Shown here piece after piece: positions 51,501 through 60,500 of a stretch of 64,000 bases of DNA. Under the pieces are notes generated by a model that made no database searches, had not been told where the DNA came from, and worked only from the letters and a program-made list of their open reading frames with translations. The DNA comes from Mytilisepta virgata (taxonomy: Eukaryota > Mollusca > Bivalvia > Mytilida > Mytilidae): NCBI GenBank assembly GCA_028015205.1, contig CM051521.1, positions 108,166,513-108,230,512 of the forward strand, read 5' to 3'. Positions within the stretch are counted from its first letter, which is position 1, and each line of letters starts with the position of its first letter. A program made the position numbers and the translations under genes.

Positions 51501-54500
51501 AAAAATACCAAAATGATCAAAAGGGGTTATGCCAAAATCATCTAAAGACAGTGCTTTGCACGAGGGAGATACTCCTTAGTTTTTTGCAAATTTTACATTT
51601 TTGTAACTGTAAAGTATCAATTTTGGCCTGTTATCGAAATACTAGTAACTAAGGTGGGGATATCCTCGGAGACTTGGAGTCCATAAGCAGTGGCATCAAC
51701 TCAGTGGTAAAAATACAATTACTTGATACCAATCTAAATGAAGCATAGCAGTGTAGGCGGCGTAGCAGTTAAAATAATTTTCGTAATGACACGAACATTT
51801 GACATGTGTGTTGAAATATTTTTAGTTGGTAAATTTTGAAATCCTTTAAAAGCAGGGTTTCAACTCATTCAGACAAAGTTAACCTAAATTTAAATCTACT
51901 TTAAGTCAAAATGTGGAGTTTTTATACTTTGACTTTTTACTTTATGACTTTTTATACTAACCTGATCTGTAGGATATCTATAGTAGTAATCTGCTGGCAT
52001 CAAATACCGAAAACTTGGTATGTCTACTCCGTGATCAAACAATTCTTTAATTAAATCATTGTTGTATTTGTTTGTTAACTGAAAAAAAATAGGAGAAATA
52101 TATATAGATAAAAGTAAACCATATCTGACCTTTTATATGTCGGCAAAAGAATACTGAAGTGAAAATCCAATAGGAAAAGTCCGTAAATTCGAAATTCAGG
52201 GGAAAAGATAAAGTCATGAGAATGGAACACAACAAACAAAAGCCACAAGGATACATTCATAACTTAAAGAATAACAAACTTATAATAAACTAAATAAAAC
52301 AAGATAGCACTAACAATGTGAACTATTAATAAAAACCGCGAGTGATATCAGGTGCCCCGGAAAGGATGTCATGTAATGAATCATGCTCCAGTGGGGAGCG
52401 ATTTGCTTCCCTATCCGAGGTGGATTAACAAGATATTTTTAGATGACAGCGATGCGAAAAACACCAAAAATGTAACAAGTCATCAGTAAATTTTCTTCGG
52501 GTATAATAAAACACGTATGGGCTACATATTCGGGGAATAGTAAGTTTATTGTCTCCTCGATACCAACTATTGATCCTTGGCTACGTCTCGGGGCAATAGT
52601 TGGTATCTCGGGGACAATAAACTTACTATTCCTCTCATACCCAGTCAATAAGTATATATTGTTGATCATTGGAAATAACATGAAACTTATAACCATGATT
52701 TCAAAATACTTGTAACAATGTTCCTGTTTGTGTTTTCAAAGGAAACCAATTATACTCGACGACATGATAGCCTTAATGGCAAAATTATGCCAGTAACTTG
52801 GAAGTCCTAGTAGAAGAAAGAACAGACCAGTTAATAGAAAACAGAAGAATTGTTTTACACCCAATGTTACCAAAGTAGGTTTAAAACAAAGAGTTTTGAG
52901 TTTTTGCATCGGCTTTCATCATTTTAGGTCTTGAGCACAACTGGTAAGTGGTAAAATGACGAAATGTGCACATTATAAAAACTGGCATCATTCAATCTTT
53001 TAAATACTATTTTCTGGCTACTAACCAAATACACAGGAGTCTACAAACAGAAGGTTTCAATTAAGGATATATACATTCCGACAAATTATGTCTGGTGAAC
53101 ACTTCTCAAGTTTAAATATGCAGAAAGCCGAAACAATAATGCAATACGGTAAGATTCAAAATGAATGAAATTTAGTAAAGCTCAAAAATATTTGAGGATC
53201 ATCAAAAATCAATTGTTTTACAAAACATTATCGCTAAAAATATGATACACATGTACAATGCGCATAGTTAACATGAGGACGAAACGAGGTTCATGTCAAT
53301 AACTATATACGTACATAAGGAATCTGGGACTATCAGTAATGTGAAAGTTGAAATAATATCCTTGATACAACACAAGATAGAGTGTGGTTTTATTGAACTT
53401 ATTGAATTATATTAAAATGAAATAAGACACAAATCAGACTCAGTTATAACGCCAACAACTGTACAATATTAAAGTAAAGATATTATGAATATAAATAGAA
53501 AATTCGCGTTTTCTGGCATCTTCTAAATTATTATACGTATCATGCCTATAGGACTCCATTATAACTTCAGACCGCACCGGATGTCGGACAACTCGACTCT
53601 GTAATTATCAGTGATTTACAAGATTTACCATTACAAATGTCGGATATTTCAATAAAGAAATAGAATATTAAATGGAATTATCATACTGATAGTAACGTAG
53701 TGAATTATAAAACACGCTCTGAACGACGGAAACAAATTCTCGCCTTTTTTGTCTTTTCCGTTTGTTAACATAACAAACATTGACATTCTAAATCGTTAGG
53801 AAATACAGAAAAGTTTTGAGTAGAATGATGTTAAAATTCATTTTTATGTATCATATTCAACTGATGAACTATAAAAGTTCATAATGACATGGTGAGTCCA
53901 CATTGATTGACAATGCAGTCTGATTCATACGGATGTTTGCTCTTCGAAAAGACAAACATTTAACGAAACTGCAAATATCCATGGCTTCTCTCTTCGTCGT
54001 CATTCATTTTAAACCCTGTTGTAAAAAACTGATGCACATTAACAGTTTTAACAATGCAAACGAGATACGAAAAACTCCCACTAATAAATATATGTGTATT
54101 AACTTTGAAAATTTGACATTTCATTGGAAACCGATTTATAGTTGGACACTACAACTTCAGTCATCAACTGGGTAGCTGGTTTCTGTATACTAAATAACGA
54201 AATATATGGGGTTAATTTAACTAACCATGCAATACAGCGCATGTATAAACACTAATACCATGTCCGTCTTTTCCTTAATTTTTAAGGCATGTGTCAATAT
54301 TTAAGTGTAAATCACAATAATAAAAACCTAATCCGAAGACCCGTTTACAATCTTGCACAATGATTCCAAACGTCATAAGAAATTTCGATCACTTCATTTA
54401 AGTATGTCAATTCTTTGTATTAATTAATGTTTTTATTTCACTTTAAAGAAAGTGAAATAGGCTATTAATTTACATTGTATAGAGAATTTGAGGGTAATGA

Positions 54501-57500
54501 AAAGCTGGTAAAAGTACAGAATGTTCGATCTTCACCTGTTTGCAGTGATAAAATTCTAGTAATATCGGGGAATTCCACTATAATCCTTAGTGACACGTAC
54601 AATTTTAATCGATGAAGATAATCTGCCATAATTTGATTTTTTATGCCGCCGTTTCGGTTGCCTGTCACAATATTGTATTATAGAAAATCTGATACTGGTC
54701 TTTTAAATCTTTGCAGTCTTTTAATTTATTCAGACATGCTTTTAAAGTTAAAAGGAAAATCAACTGAGGACAAAACGCTACATTGCATTTTATCGATATT
54801 TTGCCCTCTTGGGAAATTGTCACATATGCTTTTACGCCAACCCTATTGTTAAATTTACATATACTACAGCAAACACACTTTCATCCTTGTCAGAATGTAA
54901 CCGATATATACAGGGCTGCTATCTTGTTAATTCATGAATTTCCATAAATGTCGGTGTTAGAATTTCAAATGTATTTGACATAAATCTTCAATTAATTATC
55001 AATAAACTTTGTATGGATGGGACTCATTAAATACCTTTTTGTAGCTGATGAAAAAACGTAGCTTACTTACTCGACCCAATATCAGTAGCATGTCGTGGCT
55101 AACTGGTATAAAGTTAACACCGGATTAAGATAACATTGCTATATTAAACATAACTCTTTCATGTCTTTTATACCGATTCTGAGCCAGTAAAACTTTGATT
55201 CCCAGTAATTTTATTATGGTACAAAGCATAAAGATTGATGTCGGTTGTCGTGCAGTTGGAGATAACATTATTTTTCATTATTGATCTTACCACTTAGAGA
55301 TCTGTTCTACTGTTAGATCTGTCCACAGATATTCCATTAATAATATTACGTTAAAACAATAATTGCATTTTTAGTTCTTTACAGAAGACTAAAAAAACCT
55401 TTATAAAATTAAAGTCTTGTTAAGGTCACAATTTCTTACCCCTTTAGCGTGTATTGAAGTTCTTTACTTTTTTATTTGACATTATTCTATTACTTTGAGA
55501 TATTACTGTAGACTGAAGGCAGTAAATGACACGGTTCTATACTTTTTAATAAATTTTCTTTGATGTTCTGTATCAGGAAATTATTGAATAAAACAAGAAA
55601 ACAAGCCTTAAGAGAGCTTGTGTTATTCTGATATGAGATGTATCTATTAATTAGTAGCAAACATCCTGATAAAGAAATCAAATTAGTACTTTGTACAAAG
55701 GAAAATTGATTTCAGTCGAGGGAGATATTTTTTATAGTAGTATTTTGTTTGTATAATATAATATAGAAGATGAGCAATTTCAATAAGAATCAACAATGAC
55801 AGGCTGGTTGGCTTGCTGATGGACCCCATGTCCCCGTAGCTAGAATAAGCTCAGCTGATAGTATTTAGGTTACTTCAATGATATCGATAAAACCTTTTGG
55901 AAACTTAGTAGTATATCCCGGACGTATAAAGGTCTGTAGTAACAGGGTTTTGATTTACCCCTCAAAATGTTGGTTATTATTTCAGTTTTTTATATTTTTC
56001 AGCCTGACCACTGGTGATTAGATTTTTTTTTCGAAATAAGCAACTATACTGATATAATAGAAAGGTACATTTAAATCAAGTTGCCTAAAACTTTGACTGT
56101 AGGCTGGTCGGTAGAACAAATTACAGCAATCGTGTTGTCTATAATTTTGTATATTTACTAGCTACTGCGGGGTACATGGTGGGTCTAAAGCATCGTGTTG
56201 GCTGTATAGAAAATTTAATGGACACTGAACGCTGTTTGGTGGGGATAATCACAACAGTGGTACTGCTATAAGGTAAATTTATTATCTACTGCAGGGTGGT
56301 TGGTGGAACTAGTTATAGCAATCGTGTAAGCTATAATAATGTACATTTATTAGCCACTGCGGGGTTCTTGGTGGTTCATACAGCAGTCATACATTAGCTA
56401 CTGTTGGCTGATTTGTGGGTCTAATTACAGTAGTCATATATTAGCTACTGTAGATTGGTTGTTGGGTCTAATTACAGTAGTCCTACTGGCTATAAGGTAA
56501 ATTTATTATCTACTGCAGGCTGGTTGGTGGAACTAATTATAGCAATCGTGTTGGCTATAATAATGTAAATTAATTAGCCACTGCGGGGTTCTTGGTGGTT
56601 CATACAGCAGTCATACATTAGCTACTGCAGGCTTGTTGGTGGGTCTAATTACAGCTGTCGTACATTAACTGCTGCAGGCTAGTGTGTGGGTCTAATTACC
56701 ACAGTCCTACTGGCTATAAGGTAAATTTATTATTTACTGCAGGCTGGTTGGTGCATGGGTCTAATTACAGCAGTCATATATTAGCTACTGTAGATTGGTT
56801 GGTGGGTCTAATTACAGAAGTCCTACTGGCTATAAGGTAAATTTATCATCTACTGCAGTCTGGTTGGTGGAACTAATTACAGTCGAATATAAGGCAACTT
56901 CGTTCGTATTCCAATAACACTACTGGAGAATGAAATTTAAGACTACACTACATTTTGCCTCATTTCGTTTCGATTAACATTGAAAAAAAAATCAATGATA
57001 TTGGCCTTTGTCTTCGTTGATACAGTGAGTTTTCTATTTACATGTTATACAATTATATTTTCCTTTTGTTTAATCACACAGGAAACCAATCTTTCTACTA
57101 TTTATTTGATGTCAGTATTGACCTGATAACAAATTGAACAACAGTAAATTGGCTATCTTTAATTTGTAAATTGAAATAAATTTGTATTTATCACGAAACA
57201 GCTTTATAAACAAAGCTTGTTATTAACGATAATCAGCCATCGTTTTAGACTTGATGTAGCCTATTGTTATATGACAGTTTGTAGATATGTTCAGAAACTG
57301 AGTTCGCTTTTTAAATTTAAAAATACCAATATGTTTTTTAATTTTATTTTTTGTTAGTAATTCAGTTCAATTAAACAAAGGTTACAACTTATTAGTAAAA
57401 TTTATGATCACTTAAAATGTTTACTTAGTAAAATTAAATTCCATTACAAAATAAACATTCAAAACGTATGTCATAAACGAAGATCGAATTTATTTGTGTT

Positions 57501-60500
57501 TGTTTGGATATCCCATTGACGCACGTTATTTTGCTGAATTCAAATCTTCATAGAAGAAAAATACTTTAATGCTTAAATGTTGACTTTTCCTGTTTGTAAT
57601 TAAGATGACTCTCACTTTGTCACAATCAGAATATTATATCCTAATCCAATTTTCTCCCCCTCTGTTCTGCAGTGTGATCTTTAGATTTTCAATGTTTACA
57701 GCTGTATCTTTGATCCCAATAGACTAGATGAAATCAATTTCAATTTTTCAAAATTGTGCAAGAAAATTTGGTATGTAGTAACTATATTATTTTAATGCAT
57801 ATTGAAATTCATGTACAGATGGGAAAATTACGATTTTTAAGATGCAGTAAACGATAGGAGATAAGCTTACTAAAAATCTTTATTTTATTAATTTTTTTTC
57901 ATTTTATATAAATGTTGCTTATTTATGTTATATTTGATATCTAATTTAATTTATTTATTTTTACATTTTCCCGATAAAAAAATTAACATTTGTCCATATT
58001 AATGTAATGGGAAGAGCAAAGGACGATGAGCAGGAAACGAGAATAACTACGAAAAACCTATGTATGAGGGAATTACTGCAATATCCACATTTAGTGTGCT
58101 TTCAAAAATATAGAAGTTTGATATTCCCATCAAAACCACTGATCGATAAACTATTAGAAAAAAGATGCAAGCATGTGCTCACGAACAACTATTTAATCCT
58201 TGGGAATGGGAATGGTGGTGGGGCAAGGAAAGAATACCTTTAAAAAACAACCTCTGAATTTTTAAATGACAAATAAATGAATCATGTTTAATCTATACAA
58301 TTTTTTTTTTCATTTTTCATTTTGTTTTTCATAATGCTGAACTTTACATTAAAGACTTACGGTGATTTCACCATTCTTTTTAACAATAACTTTAAAGAAT
58401 GGTGTAGCTCCATATTTCTTCGTGACAACGGCCAGTAACCTGCTAAAGTAGTTTTTGGTGTCATTTTTCATGTTCATTCCGTTATTGGACTTTAAACTGA
58501 CAAGAAGACGCCGCACTAAAACAAAAGAAATAAACAAAATTTAGTTCCCATTAATTATTCAAGCAAATCTTATTTTTATGGGAATAAATACTTGTTATGT
58601 TGACAATGTATCTAATCGTGGGATTTTATCCTCGATTGCAGTTTGTCTTGATAAAGCAGAATCGTTTAGATCTACAAATATTTTATCTGCAGACGAAAAG
58701 CTCGTCCTCTGACAAAACAATTTCAACGATTTTGTCTTTGGTGATAAATGTTATCACATTAAAACAGCAAGAAATAATGTTGGATACCAGAGAAATATTA
58801 GTTTTTTTAAAACAATTGGACACCGCTACTAAAGGTTAATATGTTTTGTCAAAGAGTAATGGTTATTTTTAGCCTGTTTTTGTTGTACTAATTATAGTAG
58901 GCATTTATCTGAACTGTAGGCTCTTAACACAATAATATGAATACAAACGAAATGTGATAATTTCTCAGAGAAAAAGAAAATTTATTTCTGATCAATATAA
59001 AGTCACCATCTAAGACAAATCTATTTCAATTACGTACATTAATATATATACTCGAACACCAGTATGTAAGAAGGGATAAATCTTTGACACAACATCGCAA
59101 AAAGGGTAAACCGTAAGAACAAGGCTTTTGTGGCTGTCTTCAGGAAACTGAGTCAAATTTTAACTTGAAGACAAAATAAATGCAAGTATATATTAAACTA
59201 TGCATTTATTTCATTTGTGGTTCGTGACAACGGATGAAAATGTAAATTTCCTTATAGGTTTTTTAATAATAAAGCTGTTTTCTGTTCTTTGGTCGAGTTG
59301 TTCTCTGTTTGACACATTCCCCGTTTCTATTCTCTATTCTATTGTATTTACATATTTCAAACGATTACCAAAAGTATTGGTATATATGGAATGATTTTAT
59401 TTTGAACAGTATCATGATTAATACTAAAAGAAAAATGACAGTTTTTCGTTTTTATGGATGTAATAAAAAATAAATACATACATTTTTCCCGAGCAGTTTC
59501 AATGGTTTCTTTGTGGTCTTGACAATCCCCGTAGAACCTTTTCACAGATCTCATTGCCACAGGTTCTGTTGGCAAAATAGGTGCTGACAAAGAATCTAAA
59601 TAGAATTTACAGAGATTTCAAGATTTATTTTTGGTTAAACTATTCGTACTAGCTTTGACAATGACCTATATCTACAATTTTAATAGTTTTATCTGTCAAA
59701 ATAGCGGCAATAGAATACCGAAGCGTAAAAAAAAGATGGTAGTAGTCCGTAAAATCGAAATCCAAGGGCAATACAAACTCATGAGAATGGAACATAAACA
59801 AACAAATGTCACAAGGATACATGTATAACTAAAAGAATAAAAAAAATATAATAAACTAACCAAAATTATAACAAGACAGCACAGAAACTAAAGCACTAGC
59901 ATTGTGAACTCCCACTAAAAACCGGGAGTACACAGGTGCCCCGGAATGGTAAGCATGTATGAAGTATCAGGAAAGATAACAACATGACTTTTACGTAAGT
60001 TGTAACAAGCTGAGACAAAATCTACAACATGAATTTCGTTGAACAAACATTGTATGCATCATTTTACTGTTATGATCGAACAAAATGAACGTTCATTTCA
60101 TGAAATCTTTTTGAATGAAACGTAACTAAAAACTACATGTCATTTGAATGACTGCGAGCTTTAGCCAGTTTACATTTAAAACGGGCATAGTTTGAACATG
60201 CTATCTTAATTATGTACCGTCAATACAATTATATAATTTACCACCGGATTGACTTATTAAACGTCACGACGGGTGCCGTATACGGAGCCGGCACTGCTTA
60301 CCCTTTCGGAGCACCTGAGTTTACTCCTGGTTTTATAGGAGTGCGGGTTGTTAATTTTTTTTTGTATTCAGTGTGTATTTGTTTTGCCTGTGGTTGTTCA
60401 TTTGTCTACCCGGATTTGTCTGTCTAAGATTGCGTTTTTTTGGTTTGCTCCTTAGGTATATTTTTCCTCTTCTAGCTATCGGTCACCTTAATAGTAATCA

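Noticed and set aside
58007..58243. 78-codon plus-strand open frame upstream of M13-like exon 4
   Set aside because: No recognisable family, no splice support, and antisense to an intron; chance length for AT-rich DNA.
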